A DNA stretch of 64,000 nucleotides, from the NCBI GenBank assembly GCA_964412195.1, contig CAYPNP010000005.1, positions 124,001 through 188,000 on the forward strand. Direction: 5' to 3'. This stretch comes from CAYPNP01 sp964412195. GTDB taxonomy: Bacteria; Acidobacteriota; JAAYUB01. Shown here one piece after another: positions 16,815 through 27,811 of the stretch. Each line of letters begins with the position of its first letter. Position 1 is the first letter of the stretch. The notes under the pieces are model-generated. The model was not told where the DNA came from. It worked only from the letters and a program-made list of their open reading frames with translations, and ran no database searches. The translations under genes and the position numbers were made by a program.

Positions 16815-19142
16815 ATGAAACAGGACAGGATCAACGGTTTGGACATCCGGCGAACACCGGGATGGCGCCGGCGGCGGCGCTGGCTCGTGGCCGCGTTCGT
16901 GCTGCTGGCCGTGGTCTTCCTGTTCTATCTGCAATACACCGCGCGCGTTCAGCGGGCAGACAGCCAGGTCGGCATCTTCATCCGGACCGACGACAAGGGT
17001 ATGTTCATTGAGGGAGTCATGCCCGACCTGCCGGCCCAGCGGGCCGGGATCCAGGCGGGAGACCGCCTCCTGTCCATCAACGGCCACCCCATCCGCACCG
17101 ACGAGGATTACGACCTCCAGGCGATTCAGTTCCAGCGCGACCGGCCTGCCGTTTTCGGCATGGAGCGCAAGGGAACGGCACTGCCGATGAGGGTATTCCC
17201 CGGCGGGCAGTTCCCGTGGGTTCCCTTCCTGCTCAACATCGTGACGGCGGTGGGATACCTCGCCATCGGCCTGCTGGCCTTCTTCCAGCCGGTCCGGGAC
17301 GTCCGCAAGCGGCTCCTGTTCCTCTTTTCGGTGGGCATCGCCCTGGAGATGTCCCTTCCGGTTTCGTACCTGGGCAACCTCACCCTGGAAATCCTGTTCG
17401 CGCTGGCATTCTACCTCCTGTCGGGCTTCCAGTTCGCCGTCGAGATGCACCTGGTTTCCACCATCCCGGCCCAGCATCCCTGGTTCCGCCGGTCCCCCTG
17501 GGTCCTGCGCTCGTGCTACGCGTTCGGCGTGGCCGTCACCGCCCTCGCCGCCGTCACCTTCCTGGCCGGGGTCTTCGAATGGAGCTGGTTTTCCTGGCAG
17601 ACCCTGTCCGCGGACTTTTTCCTCAACAACGTCCTGCTGCCGGTCTGGGTGATCGCCGTCCTGCTGCTGCTGAGCACGCAGGCGGTCCGGTACCCGGAGC
17701 CGCTCGGACGACACCAGGCGGGCCTGGTCCTCCTGGGAGTGCTCCCCTGGATGGCGATGGTGGTCGCGACCACCTTCTTTCATCTGTCCGATTACATCAG
17801 CGCCCCCGCCGTCGACGCCCTGTGGGCCATCACGATCTTTCCGTTCCCGGTGGCGGTCTTCATCGCCATGTTCCGCTACCAGCTCCTGGACATCCAGTTC
17901 GTGGTGCGCCGGGGATTGATCTTTTCCGCTCTCACCGGCACGCTGCTGGTGATCTTCTACGCCGTCTTCGGGGCAGGCAGCTTCCTCCTTTCCCAGGCGG
18001 TCCTGGGCACGATCCACTCGGCCTGGCTCGTGGCGGGGGTGGCGCTCCTGCTGGGGCTGACCTTCCCGCCGCTCCGGCAGATGTTCCAGCGCCAGATCGA
18101 TCGGCGTTTTTTCCCGGAGCGGCTCGCTTTCCGGCAGCGCCTGATCGCCCTCGCCGGCGAGCTTCCCACGCACGGCAAGGTGCCCCGGATGGGCCAGCAC
18201 CTGGTCGAGGAGCTGAAGTCGATCTTCCAGCTCCAGTCGGCCATGATCCTGCTGGCCGACAAGGCCTCGGGGTGGCTATACCCGCTGGCCTCCACCGTCG
18301 GCAAGCGGGTGCCCGCCGCCGGGGGCGAGCCGATCCTGGAGCTGCAGGACCTGGGGATCCGCCTGATCCGGCGGGCCCATCAGCCGATGCCCACCGAGCG
18401 CCTTCTGCCGAGCCGCTCCAACCTGGCCAAGTTCCTGCTCCTGTTCGACGTGGAATGGGTGGTGCCCCTGTTCGTCCAGGAGAATCTCAGCGGCCTGGTC
18501 CTGGTGGGGCGGAAATCCGACGGCGGCCGCTTCCGGGCCGAGGAGATCGAGTTGCTCGACTTCCTGGCCCAGCACGTGGCCGTGGTCTTCGAGAACGCCA
18601 AGCTGTACGAATCCGCCACGTACGACAACCTGACCGGGATCCTCCGGCGCGAGGCGGTCTTCGAGCGGCTGGAACAGGAGATCCAGCGCGCGACCCGCTA
18701 CCGCCGTCCGCTGACAGTGGGCATGGCCGACCTCGACCACTTCAAGGAGGTCAACGACCGGTTCGGGCACCTGGCCGGCGACATGGCCCTGAAGCGGGTG
18801 GCGCAGGTGCTCTCCGAGACCCTCCGGGGCGCCGACCTGGTCGGCCGGTACGGCGGGGAGGAGTTCCTGCTGGTCTTCCCCGAGACCGACCCCCGCAGCG
18901 CCCTGGAGGTCGCCGAGCGGATCCGCCGGCTGGTGGGGGGCATGGAGTGCCAGTCCACCGACGGCCGGACGTTCCGCGTCACCATCTCCATCGGCCTGGC
19001 TTCCCTGCCGGACCAGGTGGCGGATAACGCGGCCCTCCGCGACCGGATCATCGAGGACGCGGACCAGGTGCTGCTCGCCGCCAAGCGCGCCGGCCGCGAC
19101 CGCGTCCAGGTGGACGCCGGCGCCCACTCCGTGAAATCCTGA
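16815..19142 (+). CDS. PDZ-multiTM-GAF diguanylate cyclase
   Basis: About 775 aa from ATG 16815 (GAGG upstream). Order: TM helix (about residues 17-38); a PDZ domain in the periplasm ('GMFIEGVMPDLPAQRAGIQAGDRLLSINGHPI', 55-130); seven or eight TM helices (140-420); a GAF-like domain (450-600); and GGDEF (615-770). The active site is 'RYGGEEFLLVF'. The inhibitory I-site RxxD ('RGAD') sits five residues before it, and 'DLDHFKEVNDRFGH' carries the metal-binding Asp. It should make cyclic di-GMP and be product-inhibited. A PDZ sensor joined to a 7TM-like module is an uncommon arrangement. A second GGDEF gene follows 430 bp later. Confidence 0.9.
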   Translation: MKQDRINGLDIRRTPGWRRRRRWLVAAFVLLAVVFLFYLQYTARVQRADSQVGIFIRTDDKGMFIEGVMPDLPAQRAGIQAGDRLLSINGHPIRTDEDYDLQAIQFQRDRPAVFGMERKGTALPMRVFPGGQFPWVPFLLNIVTAVGYLAIGLLAFFQPVRDVRKRLLFLFSVGIALEMSLPVSYLGNLTLEILFALAFYLLSGFQFAVEMHLVSTIPAQHPWFRRSPWVLRSCYAFGVAVTALAAVTFLAGVFEWSWFSWQTLSADFFLNNVLLPVWVIAVLLLLSTQAVRYPEPLGRHQAGLVLLGVLPWMAMVVATTFFHLSDYISAPAVDALWAITIFPFPVAVFIAMFRYQLLDIQFVVRRGLIFSALTGTLLVIFYAVFGAGSFLLSQAVLGTIHSAWLVAGVALLLGLTFPPLRQMFQRQIDRRFFPERLAFRQRLIALAGELPTHGKVPRMGQHLVEELKSIFQLQSAMILLADKASGWLYPLASTVGKRVPAAGGEPILELQDLGIRLIRRAHQPMPTERLLPSRSNLAKFLLLFDVEWVVPLFVQENLSGLVLVGRKSDGGRFRAEEIELLDFLAQHVAVVFENAKLYESATYDNLTGILRREAVFERLEQEIQRATRYRRPLTVGMADLDHFKEVNDRFGHLAGDMALKRVAQVLSETLRGADLVGRYGGEEFLLVFPETDPRSALEVAERIRRLVGGMECQSTDGRTFRVTISIGLASLPDQVADNAALRDRIIEDADQVLLAAKRAGRDRVQVDAGAHSVKS

Positions 19143-19266
19143 AGGCGCCCTCCCGCAGTCCCTGCCGCCCGCTCAGGATCCGCGTTCCGACCGGGCTGGA
19201 TTCGCATCCCGACGGGATTGATGGTATCATCACGTCGCCGGACATTCAGCTGCGGCGGAGGTGAGC

Positions 19267-19485
19267 ATGCCCAACCCACCGGAACCGGGCGGATACAGGG
19301 TCCAGGGGTACATGCTGACGTGCCCCGTGTGCGGGCAGGACCGGTCCTGGACCCGCCGGACCCTCATGAACACGTCGGCCATGACCTTCTTCGGGTTCGA
19401 TTGGGCGGACAAGAGGGCCGACAATTACGTCTGCGGCCGCTGCGGCTACGTGATGTGGTTCCTGACCGAAAAGGCAGTTCCCTGA
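19267..19485 (+). CDS. Small zinc-ribbon protein
   Basis: This 72-residue protein has two Cys pairs, 'LTCPVCGQD' and 'YVCGRCGYV', separated by about 40 residues, giving a one-zinc ribbon. The order 'CPVCG ... FFGFDWADKRADNYVCGRCGYVMWF' resembles the predicted nucleic-acid-binding Zn-ribbon proteins of the DUF2082 type. The start at ATG 19267 follows GGAGGTG at the correct spacing; GTG 19261 overlaps that site. Its role is unknown. Confidence 0.8.
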   Translation: MPNPPEPGGYRVQGYMLTCPVCGQDRSWTRRTLMNTSAMTFFGFDWADKRADNYVCGRCGYVMWFLTEKAVP

Positions 19486-19570
19486 ACAGCGTCGGGAACG
19501 CGGCCGGGGACGGCGGGACGATGGCCCCGGGTTGACGATTCCCGATGGAGGATGGAAGGAGATGACGAGG

Positions 19571-22531
19571 ATGGGCCCCAACCACCGGACAATTCGACGG
19601 ATTCTCTGCGGAGCGCTGTTGGCCTGGGCGCTGGGCGCGCCGGTTCCGGCCCAGGTCTTGCCGTTCGAGATCCTGACCTCGCGCCAGGGCCTGCCCCAAT
19701 CCCAGGTCGCCACGGTGGCCCAGGACTCCGAAGGATACATCTGGGTGGGGACCATGGAGGGGCTGGGCCGCTACAACGGAACCTCCTTCACCACCTACTC
19801 CGCCGGCGACGGGATCGGTAACGGCCGGATCTGGGAATTGCTGCTGGCGCGCGACGGCACGCTGTACGCGGCCACCGGCAGCGGAGTCGCTTTCTGGCGG
19901 AATCACCAATGGAACGTCCTGCCGATCAAAGATCTGGAAGGCGTCCGGTGCCGGGCCCTGGCCGAGGATGTCGCCGGCAATCTCTGGATCGGTTCCGATG
20001 CCGGCGTGTTCCGGGGCCGGGAAAAGGACTTTCGGAGAGCCGACCCAGCCGATCCGAAGAGCCAGGAATTCGTGTATGACCTGCTCCCCGACCAGGGGAC
20101 CATGCTGGCCGTGTCCTCCACGGGGCTCTGGCGGATCGACGCCCGGGGGCGCCGCACGGAGATCCCCGGCCCGCCGGTCGGGAAGGCCAATTACCGATGT
20201 GCCGGCATGACCCAGGAGGGGCTGTGGCTGGGGAGTTACGCCCAGGGATTGTGGCTGCATGGGCCGGACGGCTGGAAGCGCATCCCCTCCGGCGATGTCC
20301 CTGCGGAATCCTTCTGGCGGATGGAACAGGGGCCGTCCGGCACTTTTTACATCGCCACCAACGGCTCGGGTTTATACCTCCGGCGTCCCGGTAGCGCTTC
20401 GTTCGAGCACTGGAGCGAGGCCAACGGGCTGCCCAGCGACGTGGTGAACTGCGCCTGCGAGGACCGGGAACGCAACCTCTGGATCGGCACGGACATCGGC
20501 GGCCTTGCCCGGCTCGGCGGGAAGGCGGTCAGCAACCACGGGGTGAGGCAGGGATTGCCCAGCCCGTGCGTCTTCGGCATCGCGGCCGGCGATTCGGCCG
20601 ATTCCCTGTGGCTGGGAACGATGCGGGGGGCCGTCCATTACCAGGTCCGGCCGCGGCCCCGGGTGCTGGAGACGCTCGGCGCGGCGGAAGGGCTGGTCAA
20701 CGACCAGGTCTGGAAGATCCGGAAGACCACCGACGGGATCCTCTGGGTCCTGTCCGACACGGCCCTGCAGTTCCGCCGGCCGGGGGGAAAGCGGCTGGAG
20801 AACCTCCCCGCGGATGTTCCCTTCCCGCGCTCGATCCCCTATGACATCGAGCTGGATTCCCAAGGCCGGTTGTGGGCCGCCGGTGTCGACGAGGCCTGCC
20901 TGATTTCGGTCCGGAGCGCCGCGGGGAAGTGGACGGCCGTCCGGAACGGCGAGATGGGGCAGCCCCTCTCTGGAGTCCAGCGGCTCTGCCGCCGCCTGCG
21001 CGGAGGCGTCTGGTTCTCGTCGACCATGAAGGTCGGCTATTGCGACGGAGAGGCCGTGCGCTTCCTGCCGGATCCGCCGTTGCCGCCCTGCGCGAGCTAC
21101 AGCGCCATGTTCGAGGACAGCCGGGGACGCCTGTGGATCGGGTCGGAAACCGGATTGGCCTCGTGGACCAGCGACGGGCGGTGGGAGTCCCTGAACGCCC
21201 ACCCAGGCTTTGCCTGCATCCACGTGTATTTCATCGGCGAGGACCGGGATGGCCGCATCTGGGTGGGCACGACCCGGGGCGCATTCATCTTTCAGGAGCG
21301 GCAGCCCGCCCAGCCGTTCAACGCCGACGACGGGCTGGCCAATTCGGAGACGAACCAGAACGGTTTCTTCTGCGACGCCCGGGGGGAGATCTGGATCGGC
21401 ACCATCGACGGCATGTCCCAGTACAACCAGGCCAACCTGCGGCCGAACATCATCCCGCCGCGGGTGCTGGTGGAACAGGCCCGGTATGCCGGCGTCACCC
21501 AGCCGTTCCCGTCCGGCGTCGACGTGAGATGGGGAGAGCGCAACATCACCTTCGACATCGCCGTACTGTCCTTCCGCAACCGGGCCCGCACCTTCTACCA
21601 GTACTGGATGGAGGGAGTGGAAGACACGTGGCAGCCGCTGCAGCAGAATCCGCAGGTCCGGTACACCAACCTGCCGCCCGGCCGGTCGGTGCTCCACCTG
21701 AAGGCCGTGAACGATTCCGGCACTTGGAGCGAGGAGCACACCCTCCCCATCATGGTCCACCCCCCGTTCTACATGACCGTCTGGTTCCAGGGCCTCGCCG
21801 TCGCCGGCGTGCTGGCGTTGGGGCTGGGCATCCATCGCTGGCGCACATCGGTCCTCAAGCGCCGCAACCGCGAGCTGGAGGAGATCGTGGAAAAGCGGAC
21901 GGAGGAGCTGCGCAAGGCCAACCAGGAGCTGACCTACCTGGCGGTGTACGAGCCGCTGACAGGCCTCCTGAACCGGCGGTCCATCACCAAGATGCTCGAA
22001 AACGAGCTCCAGCCCGACGGCCGGCCCAACCGGCAGATGGGCTGCATCCTGGTCGACCTCAACAAGTTCAAGCCGGTGAACGACCAGCTCGGCCACAACA
22101 CGGGCGACTACGTCCTCAAGACCATGGCCAAGCAGCTCGAAGGGTGCCTGCGGGACAGCGACCGTGTGGGCCGCTACGGCGGGGACGAGTTCCTCGTCGT
22201 GCTGCCCGGGGCGGACCGGGAGGCTGTGGAGACGGTCTGCCAACGGATCAGCCGGCTGGAATGCCCCGTGTCGGGGGAGGGCAAGACCCTGACGGTCACC
22301 GCCTCCTGCGGCGGCGTCGCGGTGCCCGGCAAGTGCAACCCGTCGCAAACGGTGATCCTGGCGGCCGCGGACGGCCTGATGTACAAGGTGAAGAAAGGCG
22401 GCGGGCGGGGCTTCGAGGTCACCGTGTACTATCCCGCGCCCCCCGAGGACATGTCCCGCCTGGAGCGGGACGCCGCCATCATCCCGGACCTGCTCCAGCG
22501 ACGGCCCGCCGAGCCGGCCGGGAATGGTTAG
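19571..22531 (+). CDS. Beta-propeller/Y_Y_Y sensor diguanylate cyclase
   Basis: About 986 aa. A signal peptide ('RRILCGALLAWALGAPVPAQ') is followed by two seven-bladed ligand beta-propellers with repeated 'G.IWVGT..GL.R' blades (about residues 30-640), then a Y_Y_Y domain ('RTFYQYWMEGVEDTWQPLQQNPQVRYTNLPPG', 650-730). A TM helix ('WFQGLAVAGVLALGLGIHRW'), a coiled coil ('RNRELEEIVEKRTEELRKANQEL') and a GGDEF domain with 'RYGGDEFLVVL' follow; 'RDSD' is placed as the I-site. It converts a periplasmic ligand signal to c-di-GMP. ATG 19571 is preferred because GGAAGGAG lies 9 nt upstream; ATG 19562 abuts it. Confidence 0.9.
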   Translation: MGPNHRTIRRILCGALLAWALGAPVPAQVLPFEILTSRQGLPQSQVATVAQDSEGYIWVGTMEGLGRYNGTSFTTYSAGDGIGNGRIWELLLARDGTLYAATGSGVAFWRNHQWNVLPIKDLEGVRCRALAEDVAGNLWIGSDAGVFRGREKDFRRADPADPKSQEFVYDLLPDQGTMLAVSSTGLWRIDARGRRTEIPGPPVGKANYRCAGMTQEGLWLGSYAQGLWLHGPDGWKRIPSGDVPAESFWRMEQGPSGTFYIATNGSGLYLRRPGSASFEHWSEANGLPSDVVNCACEDRERNLWIGTDIGGLARLGGKAVSNHGVRQGLPSPCVFGIAAGDSADSLWLGTMRGAVHYQVRPRPRVLETLGAAEGLVNDQVWKIRKTTDGILWVLSDTALQFRRPGGKRLENLPADVPFPRSIPYDIELDSQGRLWAAGVDEACLISVRSAAGKWTAVRNGEMGQPLSGVQRLCRRLRGGVWFSSTMKVGYCDGEAVRFLPDPPLPPCASYSAMFEDSRGRLWIGSETGLASWTSDGRWESLNAHPGFACIHVYFIGEDRDGRIWVGTTRGAFIFQERQPAQPFNADDGLANSETNQNGFFCDARGEIWIGTIDGMSQYNQANLRPNIIPPRVLVEQARYAGVTQPFPSGVDVRWGERNITFDIAVLSFRNRARTFYQYWMEGVEDTWQPLQQNPQVRYTNLPPGRSVLHLKAVNDSGTWSEEHTLPIMVHPPFYMTVWFQGLAVAGVLALGLGIHRWRTSVLKRRNRELEEIVEKRTEELRKANQELTYLAVYEPLTGLLNRRSITKMLENELQPDGRPNRQMGCILVDLNKFKPVNDQLGHNTGDYVLKTMAKQLEGCLRDSDRVGRYGGDEFLVVLPGADREAVETVCQRISRLECPVSGEGKTLTVTASCGGVAVPGKCNPSQTVILAAADGLMYKVKKGGGRGFEVTVYYPAPPEDMSRLERDAAIIPDLLQRRPAEPAGNG

Positions 22532-22572
22532 GGATCCCACAGCCGCCGGCCGGCGGGGAATCAGGCAAGGGC

Positions 22573-23844
22573 TCAACCGATAACATTCCAGAAGTCCGGA
22601 AAAGACTTGACGACGCAGGCGGGGTCGTCAACGTCTATGCCCGGCGTGACCAGTCCGGCGAGGGCGAAGGCCATGGCGATGCGGTGGTCCGCATGCGTCC
22701 GGATGATCGCGCCGGGCTGGAAGGTTTCCCGGCCCTGGATCTCCAGGCCATCGGGAGTTTCCGTCGCGGTGATGCCCAGCCGCCCGAGGTTCTCGGCCAC
22801 GGCCCGGAGGCGGTCGGACTCCTTGATCCGCAGGTGGGCCGCGCCGCGGATGCGGTGCAGGCCCGGCGTCCGGCCCATGACCACGGCCAGCGCCGGCACC
22901 AGGTCCGGGCAGTCAGCCATGTCGGCGTCCAGCGGGCGGGACGTCCGGCCGGAGACGATGACGCCCTCGGAACCGACTGACACGCGGCAGCCCATCTCCC
23001 CCAGCAGGCCGGGAAACACCCGGTCGCCCTGCCGGCTGTCGGGGCGAAGGCCGCGCACGGTTGCGGAACCGCCGGTCAGGGCCGCTGCAGCGAAGAAGAA
23101 GGCGGCACCGGACCAGTCTCCTTCGATTTCCATCTCCAGCGCGCGGTAGCTGCCCGGCGCCACGCGGAAACGGTTTTCTTGGGCCTCCACCCTTGCGCCG
23201 AACGCCCGCATCAGGTCCAGGGTGATCTCCACGTAGGGGCGCGAGGGCAGGGGGCCGGCCAGCGCGATCTCCAGGCCGCCGGGCAGGAGCGGTGCTGCCA
23301 GCAGCAGGGCGCTCAGTGGCTGGGAGCTGTCGGGCGAAGACAGCTCCAGGACAGCGCGGGCGGCCGGCGGAGATGGCCTGGCTGGAGCCACCCGGGCGGG
23401 AAGGTGTCCCGGACGGCCCAGTTCGGTGACGGCCCAGCCGAGGGATCTCAAGGCGGCCAGCAAGTCGGCCACCGGGCGGCCGTCGCGCAGCCGGCGGCCG
23501 CCGTCCACGACCGCCCCGCCGCGCCGCAGGCCGGCCAGGGCCAGCAGGATCCGGGCGGACAGCCCCGAGTCCCCGGCCTCTAGCGTCAGCGGCGATTCCC
23601 CCCGGAACCAGCCGCCTCCCTCCAGTTCCAGTGCCTCCGGCGAGAGCCGGTACGTCACGCCCAGCCGGGCCACCGCGGCCAGGGCGGTGCGCTGGTCGGT
23701 CCCCAACAGGGGCTTGTGCAGGCTGCACTTCCCGCCGGTCAGCGCGGCCAGGAAAATCGCCCGCAGGGTGTGGGCCTTGGAAGGGGGCGCCACCGCCTCC
23801 AGGCGGAAGCTCTCGGGGTGAGTCCGGCAAGTCAGACCGCGCAT
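22573..23844 (-). CDS. aroA: 5-enolpyruvylshikimate-3-phosphate synthase
   Basis: The 423-aa enzyme transfers enolpyruvyl from PEP to shikimate-3-phosphate, the sixth shikimate step. Signature blocks are 'EAVAPPSKAHTLRAIFLAALTGG' (a divergent form of the PGSKS..NRA PEP-binding loop, keeping the Lys), 'SGLSARILLAL', 'SSQPLSALLLAAPLL', 'KESDRLRAVAENLGRLGI' and 'DHRIAMAFALAGL'. It is the last gene of the trp supra-operon and overlaps the trpA end by 13 bp, so it is translationally coupled to the Trp branch. The unusual first loop marks a divergent subtype; glyphosate sensitivity cannot be judged. Confidence 0.92.
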   Translation of the reverse strand: MRGLTCRTHPESFRLEAVAPPSKAHTLRAIFLAALTGGKCSLHKPLLGTDQRTALAAVARLGVTYRLSPEALELEGGGWFRGESPLTLEAGDSGLSARILLALAGLRRGGAVVDGGRRLRDGRPVADLLAALRSLGWAVTELGRPGHLPARVAPARPSPPAARAVLELSSPDSSQPLSALLLAAPLLPGGLEIALAGPLPSRPYVEITLDLMRAFGARVEAQENRFRVAPGSYRALEMEIEGDWSGAAFFFAAAALTGGSATVRGLRPDSRQGDRVFPGLLGEMGCRVSVGSEGVIVSGRTSRPLDADMADCPDLVPALAVVMGRTPGLHRIRGAAHLRIKESDRLRAVAENLGRLGITATETPDGLEIQGRETFQPGAIIRTHADHRIAMAFALAGLVTPGIDVDDPACVVKSFPDFWNVIG

Positions 23845-24629
23845 CGGATCGCTTCCTTCAGCTCGCTCACTTTCGCCACCACACGCGCCGCAAGGTCAGG
23901 GGCGCCGCGATGTTCCTCGACGATCCGCACCAGCGCGCTGCCCACCACGACGCCGTCCGCCACGGCCGCGGCGGTGGCGGCGGATTCGGCGGTGGATATG
24001 CCGAAGCCCACGCACACGGGCAGCGGGGAGACGGCGCGGATCCGGTCCACCTGCCGGCGGACTTCGCTCATGTCGATCCCTTCGCTCCCGGTCACGCCGG
24101 TTTTGGACACCAGGTACAGGAACCCGGCCGCGCCGGCGGCGATCCGGGCGACGCGTTCCGGCGGCGTGGTCGGCGCCACGAGGCGGATCCGGTCGAGCCC
24201 GCCGCCGTCGCCCAGTTCCGCCGCCTCCTCGGGGGGGAGGTCCACCACCAGCAGGCCGTCGGCTCCTGCGGCCGCCGCGTCCCGCTGGAACTTCCCCGGG
24301 CCGTACGCGTGGATGGGATTATAGTAGCTGAAGAGCACAATTGGAACCTCGGATTCCCGCCTCAGCGCGCGGACCAGCCCGAGGATGGCATTCATGTCAG
24401 CGCCCGCCGCCAGCGACCGGGCCGAGGCGCGCTGGATCACCGGCCCGTCCGCCGTCGGGTCGGAAAAGGGAACTCCCAGCTCCAGAACGTCCACTCCGCC
24501 AGCGATCACGGCCCGGGCTACGTCCAGCGATTGCTCCAGCGTCGGATCGCCGGCTGTCACGAATCCCAACAGCGCCTTCTCCCCCATCTCCCGGAGCTTT
24601 AAAAAAGTTTTATTTATGCGTTTGTTCAT
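23832..24629 (-). CDS. trpA: Tryptophan synthase alpha chain
   Basis: The 265-aa TIM barrel cleaves indole-3-glycerol phosphate to indole and G3P, passing indole to TrpB. 'VLELGVPFSDPTADGPVIQRA' contains catalytic Glu and Asp; 'LGFVTAGDPT', 'GLLVVDLPPEEA', 'GFLYLVSKTGVTG' and the phosphate-binding 'VCVGFGIST' and 'VVVGSALV' are all present. Length is normal. It overlaps aroA by 13 bp and follows trpB after a repeat-bearing gap. Confidence 0.97.
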   Translation of the reverse strand: MNKRINKTFLKLREMGEKALLGFVTAGDPTLEQSLDVARAVIAGGVDVLELGVPFSDPTADGPVIQRASARSLAAGADMNAILGLVRALRRESEVPIVLFSYYNPIHAYGPGKFQRDAAAAGADGLLVVDLPPEEAAELGDGGGLDRIRLVAPTTPPERVARIAAGAAGFLYLVSKTGVTGSEGIDMSEVRRQVDRIRAVSPLPVCVGFGISTAESAATAAAVADGVVVGSALVRIVEEHRGAPDLAARVVAKVSELKEAIRCAV

Positions 24630-24717
24630 AGTCGTTACCTAGAAAACATTTAGACGCAGATTAACGCGGATTCACTCAGATCACCACGGATTCAAACAGC
24701 TCTTCCTGATTCCCAAA

Positions 24718-26042
<1,325 letters not shown>

Positions 26043-26043
<1 letters not shown>

Positions 26044-26762
26044 CAGAAGATCCTCCTTTGCGCAGCATGCGCGGGACCGGCCGGACAGGCGCGGACAGCG
26101 TTCAGGAAAGCCCGGACGCGTTCCGGGTCCTTCCGGCCGGGCGCCGACTCCACGCCGGAACTGACGTCCACGGCGTCGGGCCGGGCAACTTGAATCGCTT
26201 CCCGGACATTACCGGCATGCAATCCGCCGGCCAGGACCAGGGGCGTCCCGCGGGAGAAACTAGCAGGCAAGGTCCAATCCCACGCCTTTCCCGAACCGCC
26301 CGGCAGCGGACCGCGACCTGCCTCCACCAGGAAGGCATCCGCGGAATACCGGCGGGCTTCTTCCAATCTGGGGGACCGATCCAGGAACAGCGCTTTGATC
26401 AAACGAAGACCCGATCGTCGGATACCGTCGACCAACGCCGGGGGCTCCTGCCCGTGGAGCTGGACGGCGGACAAGCCGACTCGCTCGACGATCCGGCGGA
26501 TTTCAGCCCCGGGTGCGTTCACGAAGACCCCCACCAGGGGGAAACCCTCCGGCACGGCCTGCGCGATTTCCTCCGCCTGAGCCGATGTGACGGAACGAAT
26601 GCTGTGTGGATGGAACACCAGGCCGATCGCGTTCGCGCCGGCCTCGACGCAAAGGTGCGCGTCCGCGGGTGTGGTGATCCCGCAGATCTTGATCTGGACC
26701 GCCGGGGCCGCGGCGAAGGACGGGGAGACGGGGGGACGGGGGGATGGGGAGACTGAGTTCAT
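26043..26762 (-). CDS. trpF: Phosphoribosylanthranilate isomerase with repeat-coded N-terminus
   Basis: The 239-aa TIM-barrel protein performs the Amadori rearrangement of PRA to CdRP. 'QIKICGITTPADAHLCVEAGANAIGLVFHP' has the catalytic Cys; 'DVSSGVESAPGRKDPERVRAF' has the catalytic Asp and phosphate loop. The first 15 or so residues (MNSVSPSPRPPVSPS) are encoded by an 8-bp GGGGAGAC/GGGGGGAC array (about 26716-26752). No other start lies between them and the conserved core, and AGAGGA precedes the ATG, so the repeat is part of the translated gene. The stop overlaps the trpB start (ATGA). Confidence 0.95.
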
Positions 26763-26965
26763 CGCATCCTCTTTTCGTTTGGAACCTTGGAGAAGTATCT
26801 CGCCTGCAAGTTGCTCATAAAAAAATCTTTACACGCAGAGGCGCAGAGAACGCAGAGCCGATCAGTGACGCGGATCGATCCGCGTAAATCCGCGTCAACG
26901 TTTGGCTGCTCTCAGCGTCCTCCGCGAATCGGCATGCAACCGATTGGGCGATTTTCCTCCATTGC
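26763..26965. repeat. Short-word repeats in trpC-trpF gap
   Basis: This 203-bp gap carries ACGCAGAGG/CGCAGAGA/ACGCAGAGC-type words (about 26830-26860), then CGCGGATC, CGCGTAAATC, CGCGTCAACG (about 26870-26900). The same words recur at 28990-29020 in the next trp gap. Confidence 0.8.
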
Positions 26966-27811
26966 TCACCTGACTCCTGCACCGGATTGAGCAGGCGTCG
27001 CCGGATGCCGGGGGAGACTGGCGAATTCCGACAGCAGGCGGCCGAGCGCCGCTCCGGGGTCGGGCGACGCCATCAGCGTTTCCCCGATCAGGAAGTTGTG
27101 GATCCCCGCCGCCTGCAGGCGGGCCAGGTCCTCGGCCGTCCGGATGCCGCTTTCCGCGACGGCGACCTGTTCGGTCCCGAGCCGCGGGGCCAGCCGCTCG
27201 ACCACGGACAAGTCTGTCCGGAAAGTGTCCAGGTCGCGGCAGTTGATTCCCACCAGCGTGGCGTCCGCCTCGGCGGCCAGGGCCAACTCTGCTTCATCGT
27301 GGACTTCCACCAGGGCGTCGAGGCCGAGCTCCGACGCCAGGGCGAGGAATTCCCGGAGCTGCAGGCGGGAGAGGATCCGGGCGATCAATAGCACGGCGTC
27401 CGCGCCCATGGCCCGGGCTTCCAGAAACTGGTAAGCCGAAACGACAAAATCCTTCCGCAAGACCGGCAGCGCCGCGGCCTCCCGGGCCCGCTGAAGGTCC
27501 CTGGTGGAACCGTGGAAGAACTCCCGGTCGGTGAGCACTGATAATGCGGCGGCGCCAGCCGCGGCATAACTGAAGGCCACTGCGGCCGGATCCGCATCCG
27601 GACGGATCGGCCCGCGCGACGGGGAAGCCCGCTTGAACTCCGCGATGACGTTCACCCCGGCGGGACCTGGCCGGATCAGCGCCTCCCGGAACGGCCGGCA
27701 GGGCGGCAGATCGGTGCTGATCTCCCGGAGGAGCCGTTCGGGCCGGCGGCTCCGGGATTGTTCGACTTCGGCGCGCTTCCGCTCCACGATCGCCTGCAGG
27801 AGCCCCGCCAT
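26966..27811 (-). CDS. trpC: Indole-3-glycerol phosphate synthase
   Basis: The 281-aa TIM barrel closes CdRP to indole-3-glycerol phosphate. 'VNVIAEFKRASPSRGPI' and 'ALPVLRKDFVVSAYQ' carry the two catalytic Lys residues; 'LVEVHDEAELALAAEADATLVGINCRDLDTF' and 'VAESGI' supply the catalytic Glu residues. It is monofunctional, since trpF is separate. Its start overlaps the trpD stop (ATGA). Confidence 0.97.
   Translation of the reverse strand: MAGLLQAIVERKRAEVEQSRSRRPERLLREISTDLPPCRPFREALIRPGPAGVNVIAEFKRASPSRGPIRPDADPAAVAFSYAAAGAAALSVLTDREFFHGSTRDLQRAREAAALPVLRKDFVVSAYQFLEARAMGADAVLLIARILSRLQLREFLALASELGLDALVEVHDEAELALAAEADATLVGINCRDLDTFRTDLSVVERLAPRLGTEQVAVAESGIRTAEDLARLQAAGIHNFLIGETLMASPDPGAALGRLLSEFASLPRHPATPAQSGAGVR

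Noticed and set aside
22543..22556. Terminator between convergent GGDEF and aroA genes
   Set aside because: The palindrome CCGCCGGCCGGCGG has no loop and no U tract; it may be simple GC-rich sequence.
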